From NCBI RefSeq assembly GCF_003966125.1, contig NZ_RXMA01000023.1, positions 24,762 through 88,761 on the forward strand: DNA of 64,000 nucleotides, written 5' to 3'. The notes below the pieces were generated by a model. The model was given only the letters and a program-made list of their open reading frames with translations. It searched no databases and was not told where the DNA came from. Both the position numbers and the translations under genes were made by a program. This DNA comes from Azospirillum griseum (GTDB lineage Bacteria; Pseudomonadota; Alphaproteobacteria; Azospirillales; Azospirillaceae). This document shows positions 56,629 to 64,000 of the stretch, piece after piece (position 1 is the stretch's first letter; the number at the start of each line of letters is the position of its first letter).

Positions 56629-57128
56629 CCCGCGCGGTCCGTGTCGGGCAGGATGCGGGTGCGCCCGGTCAGCCAATCGACGCGGATGACCATCGCCCCG
56701 GCCCGGTTGGCGACGCGCACCTCCCCACCGGGCGATCCGCCGTCGGGGTGGAAACGGATCGCACCGCGCCCCCCGGCTCGGTCGCCAGCCCGGTCGCCGT
56801 CCTGGATGGTGTCGCGGGCGTCGGTGGTCAGCGCGATCCGCAGATCCGCATCCAGCCGCCCGTCCAGCGCGCCGCCGCCCGGCCCGCTCACCCCGTAACG
56901 GCGGTTGGCGAGGTCGAGGACGAAGACCGCGTCGGCGTTGCTCATCACCGCCGCGCTGCGGGCCAGCGCCAGCGATCCCGCCAGCGCCTGCACCGCGCCG
57001 CGCAGCCGCGCGCCATCCCCGGCCCGTCCGGCGGCGGGTGGAACCAAGCTCATCAGCGTTCCGGCGATGGCCAGCACGACCAGCAGCTCCAACAGGGTGA
57101 AACCGGCTTGCGTTCGGCGCGCGGTCAT
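56625..57128 (-). CDS. gspH: Type II secretion minor pseudopilin GspH
   Basis: A protein of 167 residues with prepilin motif Q-A-G-F-T-L-L-E-L-L-V-V-L-A-I-A. The following part contains L-A-L-A-R-S-A-A-V-M-S-N-A, D-L-A-N-R-R-Y-G-V and a C-terminal beta region, matching GspH. ATG 57128 is chosen. It overlaps gspI by four bases, so HIJ form one coupled unit. The gene is divergent from gspK, with 105 bases between starts. Confidence 0.85.
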   Translation of the reverse strand: MTARRTQAGFTLLELLVVLAIAGTLMSLVPPAAGRAGDGARLRGAVQALAGSLALARSAAVMSNADAVFVLDLANRRYGVSGPGGGALDGRLDADLRIALTTDARDTIQDGDRAGDRAGGRGAIRFHPDGGSPGGEVRVANRAGAMVIRVDWLTGRTRILPDTDRAG

Positions 57129-57233
57129 GATGTTTCCTTGATCCGCAAAGGACGCAATGCGTGCGCCCAACAGAGTGGCCGAGGGCGTGGCTCCCGGCAA
57201 GCCGGGGCGGATCGGTGAAGGGGCGGGCGGGCG

Positions 57234-58196
57234 ATGACGGTCGCGGCATCCGGCGACGAAACGACGAGGGACCACGCCGCGCAACCGGACCGGCGGCAGG
57301 GGGGCCAGCGACAGGGAGACCGGCGGCAGGGCGGCTTTGCCCTGGTGCTGGTGCTTGGCACGCTGGTGCTGATCGCGGCCTTGGCGCTGGCGTTGGCCCA
57401 GACCAGCCGGTTGGAGGTGCGCCGCACGGCCAACATGGCGGCGGCGGCCAAGGCCCGCGCCCTGCTGGACGCCGGGGTGGCGCTGGCGGTGTTCGACGCC
57501 GACCGGCCCCTGCGCGCCCGTCGCTTCCGCCCGGCCGGGCCGCCGGTGCGGGTGGCGCTGGGGGACGCGACGCTCGACATCCGGCTGTTCGAGGAGTGGG
57601 GGCGGGTCGATCTCAACCGCTCCAACCCGCTGCTGCTGCGTGGGCTGATCGCGGCGGCGGGGGAGGATGGCGACACCGCCCGCGCCATCGCCGACACGGT
57701 GGCGGCCCGGCGCGGCGACACCATGGCCACCCGCGCGCGGGAGGATGACCAGCCCCGCCGCCCCTTCCTGTCGGTGGCGGAGTTGGCGGGCGTGCCGGGG
57801 GTGACGCCCGACCTGATGCGGCGGCTGTGGGACGAGGTGACGGTGGACGGGGGACCAGGGCGCTTGTCGGTCGCCACAGCGGGGCCGATGACCTTGGCGG
57901 CGCTGCCCAACCTGTCGGCGGCGGACCGCGCGGCGGTGATCGCGCTGGCGGCGGGCTGGCGGTCCGACGGTGCCGACGGTGTTGCCGATCCGGGCTTGGC
58001 CGAACGCGCGGCGGCGGCGGGGGTGGAGCTGGATCCCGAGGGCGGGCTGCCCATCGTCGGGCGGACGCTGACGGTGCGGGTGCGGGCCGCCCAGGACGGG
58101 GCGGAAGCGTTGGCGGAGGCGGTGGTCGTTCTATCGGACATCCGGTCGCCGGTTCCCTACCGCGTGGTGGAGTGGCGTACGCCGCCCCGGCTGTGA
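57234..58196 (+). CDS. gspK: Type II secretion minor pseudopilin GspK
   Basis: A protein of 320 residues with an N-terminal hydrophobic prepilin segment G-G-F-A-L-V-L-V-L-G-T-L-V-L-I and no Glu at +5, as is typical for GspK. The large soluble domain shows the GspK core: L-D-A-G-V-A-L-A, D-L-N-R-S-N-P-L-L-L, F-L-S-V-A-E-L-A-G-V-P-G-V-T and L-P-N-L-S-A-A-D. It is the tip of the pseudopilus. It is oriented away from gspHIJ, an unusual split. The rest of the T2SS is not in the window. Confidence 0.85.
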   Translation: MTVAASGDETTRDHAAQPDRRQGGQRQGDRRQGGFALVLVLGTLVLIAALALALAQTSRLEVRRTANMAAAAKARALLDAGVALAVFDADRPLRARRFRPAGPPVRVALGDATLDIRLFEEWGRVDLNRSNPLLLRGLIAAAGEDGDTARAIADTVAARRGDTMATRAREDDQPRRPFLSVAELAGVPGVTPDLMRRLWDEVTVDGGPGRLSVATAGPMTLAALPNLSAADRAAVIALAAGWRSDGADGVADPGLAERAAAAGVELDPEGGLPIVGRTLTVRVRAAQDGAEALAEAVVVLSDIRSPVPYRVVEWRTPPRL

Positions 58197-58314
58197 CGGC
58201 GCGGGCGAGACGCAACGGGAAACAGCGGAGGCGGACGCGCAAAAGGCCCCCCGTCGCCGGGAGGCCCCTTGCCGGGTCACGCTGTCGGGGTTCCGCTGGC
58301 GCTGGCGGGGGTGG

Positions 58315-59811
58315 TCAGTTCAGCGGGCCGCAGGTCGCCGAGTTGGTCCAGGTCGAACCGCAGAGATACAGGGTCATGTTGGCGTTGTAGCCGTACTTCG
58401 CCCCCATCTGGTTGTACTGCGTCACCGTCAGGCGACCGGCGACGTAATGGTTGGTGACGGTCGCGGTGACGGCCTGGGAGTAGGACACCGCCGCCTGCGT
58501 CGTGCCGCTGACCGCGCTGGACTGAACGCCTTCGCCCACCGCGTTCAACGCGCTGACGGTGTAGCTGTAGCTGGTGCTGGCGGTCAGGCCGCTGTCGGTG
58601 TAGCTGGTCCCGGTGCTGGTCCCGATGTTGGTGCCGCCCCGGTAGATCTTGTAGCTGGTGGCGGTGCTGGCGGCGGACCAGCTCAGGCTGATGCTGCTGA
58701 CGGTGGTGGCCGACACCGCCAACCCGGCGGGGGCCGCCGGAACGGTGGCGGGCGGGGTGGTCGAACCGCCGCTGTAACCGCTCGTCACCTTGTTGACCAT
58801 GGCGACCAGGGCCGCCATCTGGACCCCGCCCTTCTGATCGGCGTTGGCCCCGTACCAGCCGATCCAATCCCAGCAGGCGTTCGGGTTGGCGAGCGAGCCG
58901 CTGCTCCAGGTCGAATGGCTGGTGTTGTCCACCGTGGTCTGCGGGTACAGGATGACGATGTTGTTGGTGTCAGCCCATTTGTTGTAGCCGGTGTTCTGGA
59001 TGAATTTGTCGCCGATCTTGCCGTAGCTCTGCTGGCAGCCGTGCAGGGCGACGTGCAGCTTGCAGACCGTCGATCCGCTCGAACAATTGGCGGGGACATA
59101 GACATAACCCGTCGCCCCGCCGCCGTTGGCCGCCGACAGATAGGCCGACTGGTCGAACGACACCACGGTCCCGGTCGGCGTGCCGGTGTTGCGGGCGTTC
59201 AGCCCGGCACCATACATGTGCTTCAGCACGGCCCCCGCCCCGTCGAAGCTGCAATTGCTGATGTAGGGGGAGGCGGCGGAGCTGCACGCGTTGTTCCCGG
59301 TTCCGGCGAAATCAGTGGGGAAGGTGTGGGCGGCCCCGCTGGTGGTGTCGTATTTGATGTTGGCCGCCGTGCCGAAGACGTCCATCTGGGCCTTCAGCTT
59401 GTTCGTCACGTTGGGGCCGACGGTGCTGTCGCTGCTTCCGGTCCACAGATAGATTTTGCGGTTGGTCAGGTTGGCCTTGTTGTCAATCTGGTTGCCGCTC
59501 CACGCGTTGATGTTGGCGTTGGGGGTGGTGATCGACGGCGTCGCGTTGTACATGCACGACGTGTAATTCTGGTTGCGGGCGCAGTCGAACGGCCCCCCGG
59601 CGAACACGCCGAACCCGACCTGGAAGATGGAGGAATAGGCAACCCCCAACTGCGCGGCCATGTATCCGCCCGACGACAGGCCGGACACCGACACGCTGGC
59701 CGGATCGACGTTGTAGGCTTGCAGCGGCGCGGCCTGGGCCGGGGTGGCGGTGGCGGCCAGCGTCAGCAGGCCGGTGGCGAACAGTGCGTGGCGGTGCGCC
59801 CGAACAGTCAT
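58315..59811 (-). CDS. phaZ: Extracellular PHB depolymerase
   Basis: A secreted protein of 498 residues with a signal peptide (A-L-F-A-T-G-L-L-T-L-A-A-T, cleavage after A-Q-A). The lipase box is early (G-L-S-S-G-G-Y-M), as in type 2 catalytic domains, and is followed by C-A-R-N, the helix S-C-M-Y-N, H-G-C-Q-Q and Y-P-Q-T. A FnIII-like domain (about 365-450, S-I-S-L-S-W-S-A-A) and a C-terminal 50-residue module complete it. It would depolymerise polyhydroxybutyrate outside the cell and is a plausible T2SS substrate. GAGGGAGA precedes the ATG. Confidence 0.88.
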   Translation of the reverse strand: MTVRAHRHALFATGLLTLAATATPAQAAPLQAYNVDPASVSVSGLSSGGYMAAQLGVAYSSIFQVGFGVFAGGPFDCARNQNYTSCMYNATPSITTPNANINAWSGNQIDNKANLTNRKIYLWTGSSDSTVGPNVTNKLKAQMDVFGTAANIKYDTTSGAAHTFPTDFAGTGNNACSSAASPYISNCSFDGAGAVLKHMYGAGLNARNTGTPTGTVVSFDQSAYLSAANGGGATGYVYVPANCSSGSTVCKLHVALHGCQQSYGKIGDKFIQNTGYNKWADTNNIVILYPQTTVDNTSHSTWSSGSLANPNACWDWIGWYGANADQKGGVQMAALVAMVNKVTSGYSGGSTTPPATVPAAPAGLAVSATTVSSISLSWSAASTATSYKIYRGGTNIGTSTGTSYTDSGLTASTSYSYTVSALNAVGEGVQSSAVSGTTQAAVSYSQAVTATVTNHYVAGRLTVTQYNQMGAKYGYNANMTLYLCGSTWTNSATCGPLN

Positions 59812-59908
59812 GACAGTCTCCCTCTTGTCCCACGATTGTCGTTGGTCCGCCGGACGGCGGCTGGTTGCGCTGTTCTGGGATGTCCGGCGGGTTGATCGAC
59901 AATCACGA

Positions 59909-59926
59909 TTACAAAATGCGTGCCAA
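59909..59926 (-). promoter_or_regulatory. Sigma-54-like promoter before phaZ
   Basis: On the minus strand TTGGCACG-CATT-TTGT matches TGGCAC-N5-TTGC except that the final C is T, at the invariant -12 GC. It lies about 100 bases before phaZ. The mismatch weakens it. Confidence 0.35.
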
Positions 59927-60015
59927 ACGCATTGTTGAGGGATTCCGCCATTCTTGGCGATGACCGGACGGCGAAAGCGTCCACCAGTCCGGCGACTGTC
60001 CTGGACTGTGACAGG

Positions 60016-60049
60016 ATGCACCGCAACAGACTTGGATGTTGCGGTGCAT
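60016..60049. terminator. 13-base-pair hairpin after acr3
   Basis: ATGCACCGCAACA (60016-60028) and TGTTGCGGTGCAT (60037-60049) pair perfectly with an eight-base loop. It ends the ars unit; the T-run is on the plus strand some bases away, so direction is uncertain. Confidence 0.55.
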
Positions 60050-60072
60050 TTGCGTGTGTTTTTGGGGGCGGG

Positions 60073-61101
60073 TCAGGCGCGCGCGCGCTCGTACCAGGGG
60101 CGGGTCTTTTTCACCAGATGCACCACCGACAGCATGACCGGCACCTCGACCAGCACGCCGACCACGGTGGCGAGTGCCGCTCCGGAGTTGATGCCGAACA
60201 GGCTGATGGCGGCGGCGACCGACAGTTCGAAGAAGTTCGACGCGCCGATCAGCGCCGCCGGGGCGGCGACGCACCAGGCCACGCCGAAGCGGCGCGACAG
60301 CCAATAGGCCAGACCGGCGTTCAGATAGACCTGAAGAATGATCGGCACCGCCAGCAGGGCGATGACCAGCGGCTGGCTCAGGATGGCGTTGCCCTGGAAA
60401 CCGAACAGCAGCACCAGCGTGGCGAGCAGGGCGACCAGCGACAGCGGTTGCAACCGCTGCAGGGTGGCGGTCAGCGCCGCCGGGCCGCCCCGGCCCAACA
60501 GCGCGCGGCGCAGCGCCTGCGCCACCACCACCGGCACGACGATGTAGAGCAGGACCGACAGCACCAGCGTGTCCCACGGCACGGTGATGGCGCTGATGCC
60601 CAGCAGCAGCCCGACCAGCGGGGCGAAGGCGAACACCATGATGACGTCGTTCAACGCCACCTGACTCAGCGTGTAATGCGGCTCGCCATCGCACAGGTTG
60701 GACCAGACGAAAACCATCGCGGTGCAGGGGGCCGCCGCCAGCAGGATCAGACCGGCGATGTAGGAGGCGCTCTGGTCGGCGGGCAGCAGCCCGGCGAAGA
60801 GATGGCCGACGAACAGCGCCCCCAGCAGCGCCATGGAAAAGGGCTTCACCGCCCAATTGACGAAGAGGGTCACGGCCACGCCGCGCCAATGCTCCTTCAC
60901 CGCGCCCAGCGCGCCGAAATCGATCTTCAGCAGCATCGGCACGATCATCAACCAGACCAGCACGGCGACCGGCAGATTGACCTTGGCGACCTCCGCCGCC
61001 GCCACGCTGGCGAACAGGCCGGGCAGCGCGTGCCCCAACGCCACGCCGACGACGATGCACAGCCCGACCCACAGGGTGAGGAAACGTTCAAACAGGGTCA
61101 T
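60073..61101 (-). CDS. acr3: ACR3-family arsenite efflux transporter
   Basis: Inner-membrane arsenite exporter of 342 residues with about ten membrane segments. The ACR3 signature is clear: F-L-T-L-W-V-G-L-C-I-V-V-G-V, P-M-L-L-K-I-D-F, A-A-P-C-T-A-M-V-F-V-W-S with the essential Cys, and E-L-S-V-A-A-A-I. It removes As(III) produced by ArsC. It overlaps arsC by four bases (ATGA), so the three ars genes form one operon arsR-arsC-acr3. Confidence 0.94.
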   Translation of the reverse strand: MTLFERFLTLWVGLCIVVGVALGHALPGLFASVAAAEVAKVNLPVAVLVWLMIVPMLLKIDFGALGAVKEHWRGVAVTLFVNWAVKPFSMALLGALFVGHLFAGLLPADQSASYIAGLILLAAAPCTAMVFVWSNLCDGEPHYTLSQVALNDVIMVFAFAPLVGLLLGISAITVPWDTLVLSVLLYIVVPVVVAQALRRALLGRGGPAALTATLQRLQPLSLVALLATLVLLFGFQGNAILSQPLVIALLAVPIILQVYLNAGLAYWLSRRFGVAWCVAAPAALIGASNFFELSVAAAISLFGINSGAALATVVGVLVEVPVMLSVVHLVKKTRPWYERARA

Positions 61102-61622
61102 CGGGAGTCCTCCGGGGCAGCGTCGTCGCGACCATCCGCCATGTCACCCAATCGGCGCTTCAGCGCCATGCGGTCGAGCGTGTCGAACGGCAGCGCGGTG
61201 AAGGCGCGCAGGCGGCGCTCGATCTGGGCGTAGACGGCGGCGGTGAAGCTCGCCAGCTCCGCCGGGCTGCCCTCGGCGCTCGACGGATCGGGGAAGCCCC
61301 AATGGGCGGTCATCGGCACGCCGGGCCACACCGGGCAGACCTCCCCCGCCGCGTTGTCGCAGACGGTGAAGACGAAATCCATGGCTGGCGCGTCGGCGCT
61401 GGCGAACTCGTCCCAGGATTTGGATCGCGCGTCGGCCAGGGAGTAGCCCAGCCGCTCCAGCAGGGCCTTGACCTGCGGGTTGATCCGGCCCGACGGCAGG
61501 CTGCCCGCGCTGAAGGCGCGGAAACGGCCACCGCCGATGCGGTTCAGGATGGATTCCGCCATCACGCTGCGCGCGCTGTTGTGGGTGCAGAGAAACAGGA
61601 CGTTGAAGACGCGGTCGGTCAT
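61098..61622 (-). CDS. arsC: Arsenate reductase, thioredoxin-linked LMW-PTP type
   Basis: A protein of 174 residues of the low-molecular-weight phosphatase fold. The P-loop reads L-F-L-C-T-H-N-S-A-R-S-V-M-A-E, with the catalytic Cys, and the second redox Cys pair lies in F-V-F-T-V-C-D-N-A-A-G-E-V-C-P. This matches thioredoxin-linked ArsC, which reduces As(V) to As(III). It overlaps arsR and acr3 by four bases each. The start at 61622 fits the ATGA overlap. Confidence 0.92.
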   Translation of the reverse strand: MTDRVFNVLFLCTHNSARSVMAESILNRIGGGRFRAFSAGSLPSGRINPQVKALLERLGYSLADARSKSWDEFASADAPAMDFVFTVCDNAAGEVCPVWPGVPMTAHWGFPDPSSAEGSPAELASFTAAVYAQIERRLRAFTALPFDTLDRMALKRRLGDMADGRDDAAPEDSR

Positions 61623-62014
61623 CGCGGGGCCTTTTCGGTGGCTGTCGGAGTCGCGCACTCGCTGGTGGGCGCGCAGGTGGTGAGGTCGTCGATGGCGGTG
61701 CCGCACAGATCCGGGCGGCCCTGACAGCAATCCTCCATCAGGAAGGCGATCAGCCGCCGGGTGCCGTCGTAATCGCTGGCGTAGAAGATCTGCCGCTGCA
61801 CCCGCCAGGACCGCAGCAGGGCCGCCCGCTCCAGAATGGCGAGATGGTGCGACAGGGTGGAGGCGGGAACGCCCAGACGCTGGGCGATCTCCCCCGCGTT
61901 CAGCCCGCTGGGTCCGGCCTGGACCAGCAGCCGGAACGCGGCGAGCCGGGTGTCGTGCGCCAGCGCGGCAAAAGCCTCGACGGCGGCTTTCGTGGGATCA
62001 TGCATCGTTTCCAT
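61619..62014 (-). CDS. arsR: ArsR-family arsenic-responsive repressor
   Basis: A winged-helix repressor of 131 residues (F-A-A-L-A-H-D-T-R-L, G-E-I-A-Q-R-L-G-V-P-A-S-T-L-S-H-H-L-A-I-L-E). It lacks the C-V-C-D-L motif of E. coli ArsR; instead a C-terminal C-C-Q-G-R-P-D-L-C group (Cys 96, 97, 104) resembles the distal As(III) site of the Acidithiobacillus type. The start is uncertain: ATG 62014 is adjacent to the operator, and ATG 62005 gives a better untranslated leader. It represses arsR-arsC-acr3. Confidence 0.88.
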   Translation of the reverse strand: METMHDPTKAAVEAFAALAHDTRLAAFRLLVQAGPSGLNAGEIAQRLGVPASTLSHHLAILERAALLRSWRVQRQIFYASDYDGTRRLIAFLMEDCCQGRPDLCGTAIDDLTTCAPTSECATPTATEKAPR

Positions 62015-62016
62015 AT

Positions 62017-62037
62017 TTCGACAATATTCGAATTATA
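62017..62037 (-). promoter_or_regulatory. ArsR operator and -10 of the ars operon
   Basis: A perfect inverted repeat TTCGA (62017-62021)/TCGAA (62028-62032) with a six-base spacer abuts TATAAT (62037-62032 on the minus strand). Binding there would block the promoter. The -35 is weak. Confidence 0.6.
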
Positions 62038-62059
62038 GAAACGATGCAAGGGGACCGCC

Positions 62060-62788
62060 TCAGGGTAGGCCGATGCTCTCACCGGCGGTGGCGATTTCCC
62101 AGCGCAGCTTTTCCCGGATGGCGGTGGCGAAGCTGCGGCGGTCGTCGGCGACGCGGACGAAGGCCGCCGGTCCACCGATCACGCGGGCGGCGAAGTAATC
62201 GGCCAACCACGCCACCTCGTCCAGAATCACCAGCCCGTTGATGGTGATGCCATCGGCGATCACCCGGTCGCGGGCGTATTCCGGCTGGATGCCGACGTTG
62301 TTGAACCCGTTGCTGACCAGATCGATGACCCGCCGGGGTGACGACGCGCCGCTGAAGCGGAACTGGTTGGCGGCGTTCAGCATGGCCGCACCAATGCCGG
62401 TGCTGCCGCTGAAATCGCGGCGGGGCAGGGCATCGATGGCGGCGGCGAAGGCCATGGCGCTGTCCGGGTCGCCGACCTGGGTCCAGGGAATCAGCACCTG
62501 AAAGTCGGACGGGTCGGACCAGGACACCAGCGTGACGGCGATCCGGCCCCGCGCCCCGCCGCCGATGGCGGCCTGCACCGAACGGTCGCGGAAAGCGGCG
62601 GCGTGACCGGACAGTTGGAAATCCAGCAGGGAATCATCGACGCTGGCCGAGGCATCCACCGCCAGCACCAGTTCCAGATCCACCGCCGTCCAGGCGCGGG
62701 CCTCGTGGACCACAGCGCCGGACAGCAGCGCGATCCCGACCAACCGCAAAACCAACGCGCCACACCAACCGGTCCATCCCACGCCCAT
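62060..62788 (-). CDS. DUF1194 (von Willebrand A-like) secreted protein
   Basis: A protein of 242 residues with a signal-peptide-like hydrophobic N-terminus (L-V-L-R-L-V-G-I-A-L-L-S-G-A-V-V, then A-R-A). The VWA core has L-V-L-A-V-D-A-S-A-S-V-D, an MIDAS-like DxSxS, followed by V-T-L-V-S-W-S-D-P and G-S-T-G-I-G-A-A-M. This DUF1194 family is common in alphaproteobacteria, with unknown function. A GGAGGGGG-like site supports ATG 62788 over 62869. It is 45 bases upstream of arsR but not obviously part of the ars operon. Confidence 0.85.
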   Translation of the reverse strand: MGVGWTGWCGALVLRLVGIALLSGAVVHEARAWTAVDLELVLAVDASASVDDSLLDFQLSGHAAAFRDRSVQAAIGGGARGRIAVTLVSWSDPSDFQVLIPWTQVGDPDSAMAFAAAIDALPRRDFSGSTGIGAAMLNAANQFRFSGASSPRRVIDLVSNGFNNVGIQPEYARDRVIADGITINGLVILDEVAWLADYFAARVIGGPAAFVRVADDRRSFATAIREKLRWEIATAGESIGLP

Positions 62789-62916
62789 GGTCCCCCTCCG
62801 TTCCGTGTCGTCGGTTGTCTCAGCCTTGTTCAGACCGTGAACAGTGGAACGGTAACGCGAAACGGGCAAAGGGGCGAGCCAATGGCGCAGCCGGTTGCGG
62901 GAGATTGGGAGCGGGC

Positions 62917-62946
62917 AACAAAAAAGGCGCTGGGAAGCGCCTTTTT
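62917..62946 (-). terminator. sucB terminator
   Basis: On the minus strand AAAAAGGCGC-TTCCCA-GCGCCTTTTTT forms a short stem with a six-T run, right after the sucB stop. Confidence 0.8.
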
Positions 62947-63009
62947 CATCGGAACGGGGACGACCGGCCAGACCGGACGCCCCCGCATTCCGGGGTTTGG
63001 TGCCGTGGA

Positions 63010-64000
63010 TCAGACGTCCAGCAGCAGGCGGCGCGGATCCTCGATCAGTTCCTTGATGCGAACCAGGAACGTGACCGCTTCCTTGCCGTCGATGATGCGG
63101 TGATCGTAGGACAGCGCCAGATACATCATCGGGCGGACTTCGATCTTGCCGTTGATGACGACGGCGCGGTCCATCGTCTTGTGCATGCCCAGGATGGCCG
63201 ACTGCGGCGGGTTGATGATCGGCGTGGACATCAGCGAGCCATAGACACCACCGTTGGAGATGGTGAAGGTGCCGCCGGTCAGCTCGTCCATCGACAGCTT
63301 GCCGTCGCGGCCCTTCTTGCCCAGCGCGGCGATGGTGCCCTCAACCCCGGCAAAGTCCAGCTTGTCGGCGTCGCGGACGACCGGAACCACCAGACCCTGC
63401 GGCGTGCCGACGGCGACACCGATGTCGTAGTAGTTCTTGTAGACGATGTCGGTGCCGTCGATCTCGGCGTTGACCGCCGGGATTTCCTTCAGCGCCTGGA
63501 CGGCGGCCTTGACGAAGAAGGACATGAAGCCGAGACGCACCTTGTGGCGCTTCTCGAAATAGTCCTTGTACTCGGCGCGCAGGGCCATCGCCGCGCTCAT
63601 GTCCACCTCGTTGAAGGTGGTCAGCATGGCGGCGCTGTTCTGGGCTTCCTTCAGACGCTCGGCGATGCGCTGGCGCAGGCGGGTCATGCGGACGCGCTCT
63701 TCCTGCGCGGCGCGCGGACGGTCGCCCTGGGTGCCGGCGGCCCACACCATCTTCGGCGCGGGGGCCGGGGCGGGAGCGGCGGGCTTGGCCGCCGGAGCCG
63801 CCGGGGCGGCCAGCACGTCGCCCTTGGTCACGCGGCCATCCTTGCCGGTGCCGACCAGGGCCGAGGCGTCCACGCCCTTTTCGTCCGCCAGCTTGCGGGC
63901 GGCCGGGCCGGAGGCCGCGAGGTTGCCGGGGGCCGCCGCCGGAGCCGGGGCCGCCGGGGCGGCCGGAGCCGCCGCGACCGGGGCCGCCGCGACCGGGGCC
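63010..64000 (-). CDS. sucB: 2-oxoglutarate dehydrogenase E2, C-terminal part
   Basis: The frame runs off the window end, so the 5' part is missing; about 330 residues are visible. Two Ala/Pro-rich linkers flank a peripheral subunit-binding region (A-A-R-K-L-A-D-E-K-G-V-D-A-S-A-L-V-G-T-G-K-D-G-R-V-T-K). The catalytic acyltransferase domain has T-T-F-N-E-V-D-M-S and the active-site S-Y-D-H-R-I-I-D-G. The motif G-T-P-Q-G-L-V-V-P-V-V-R-D-A-D matches succinyltransferase (SucB) better than acetyltransferase. It serves the citric acid cycle. The lipoyl domain lies outside the window. Confidence 0.92.
   Translation of the reverse strand, partial: APVAAAPVAAAPAAPAAPAPAAAPGNLAASGPAARKLADEKGVDASALVGTGKDGRVTKGDVLAAPAAPAAKPAAPAPAPAPKMVWAAGTQGDRPRAAQEERVRMTRLRQRIAERLKEAQNSAAMLTTFNEVDMSAAMALRAEYKDYFEKRHKVRLGFMSFFVKAAVQALKEIPAVNAEIDGTDIVYKNYYDIGVAVGTPQGLVVPVVRDADKLDFAGVEGTIAALGKKGRDGKLSMDELTGGTFTISNGGVYGSLMSTPIINPPQSAILGMHKTMDRAVVINGKIEVRPMMYLALSYDHRIIDGKEAVTFLVRIKELIEDPRRLLLDV

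Noticed and set aside
58239..58274. Terminator between gspK and phaZ
   Set aside because: AAAAGG and CCCCTT arms exist but the middle does not pair well and there is no T-run.

Overview
This is a high-GC window (roughly two thirds G+C by eye) from an alphaproteobacterium, most plausibly a member of the Rhodospirillales. The evidence is the gene set: an argD-argF-hslO cluster, a Fur/Mur-type regulator, DUF1127 and DUF1194 proteins, an ornithine decarboxylase behind a long structured leader, a TipF-like EAL protein, phasin plus extracellular PHB depolymerase, and E2 of 2-oxoglutarate dehydrogenase. The genus cannot be fixed from the sequence.

Layout. 1-12.5 kb: end of meaB, a phasin behind a double TGC-N3-GCA operator, rpmB, recX, an orphan ABC-2 permease, argD-argF-hslO, tRNA-Gly(GCC), and a run of small housekeeping genes (ProX deacylase, CnoX-type thioredoxin, LON-domain protein, Trm112, DUF971). 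12.7-17.8 kb: ornithine decarboxylase with an upstream small ORF and competing stem-loops, two transport or protease genes and an orphan histidine kinase. 18-23.2 kb: ugpBAEC, a glycerol-3-phosphate importer with a Pho box upstream and an AT-rich palindromic repeat between ugpB and ugpA. 23.2-26.5 kb: RhlE helicase, SodC and Fur.

26.8-35.4 kb: a compact, co-oriented podovirus (T7-like) module with capsid, a small capsid-adjacent protein, both tail-tube proteins, a coiled-coil virion protein, a tail fibre, large terminase and a one-TM protein. All frames are open and most are translationally coupled. No portal, scaffold, small terminase, integrase, polymerase or recognisable lysin lies in the window.

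36-46.6 kb: DUF952-pyrD, a parS-like site at the start of a TipF-like degenerate EAL gene, mazEF, and thrS behind a threonine-rich leader peptide with a classical three-hairpin attenuator. infC follows and appears to start at AUA. Then come secreted hydrolase and envelope genes. 46.7-51.3 kb: a NasS-like nitrate sensor without NasT, a HAD phosphatase, a GT4 glycosyltransferase and tRNA-Ser(GGA). 51.4-54.9 kb: a TauD-like oxygenase and MFS exporter divergent from a LysR regulator across a clear palindrome. 55.5-59.8 kb: type II secretion minor pseudopilins (gspHIJ, divergent gspK) beside a secreted PHB depolymerase, a plausible substrate. 60-64 kb: arsR-arsC-acr3 with a visible operator, a DUF1194 protein and the 3' part of sucB.

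How genes work together: the phasin, the PHB depolymerase and the T2SS pseudopilins point to polyhydroxybutyrate metabolism. The most interesting parts are RNA-level control (the thrS attenuator, the ornithine decarboxylase leader, the infC start) and the portal-less T7-like module. All calls come from reading the sequence; no database search was run.
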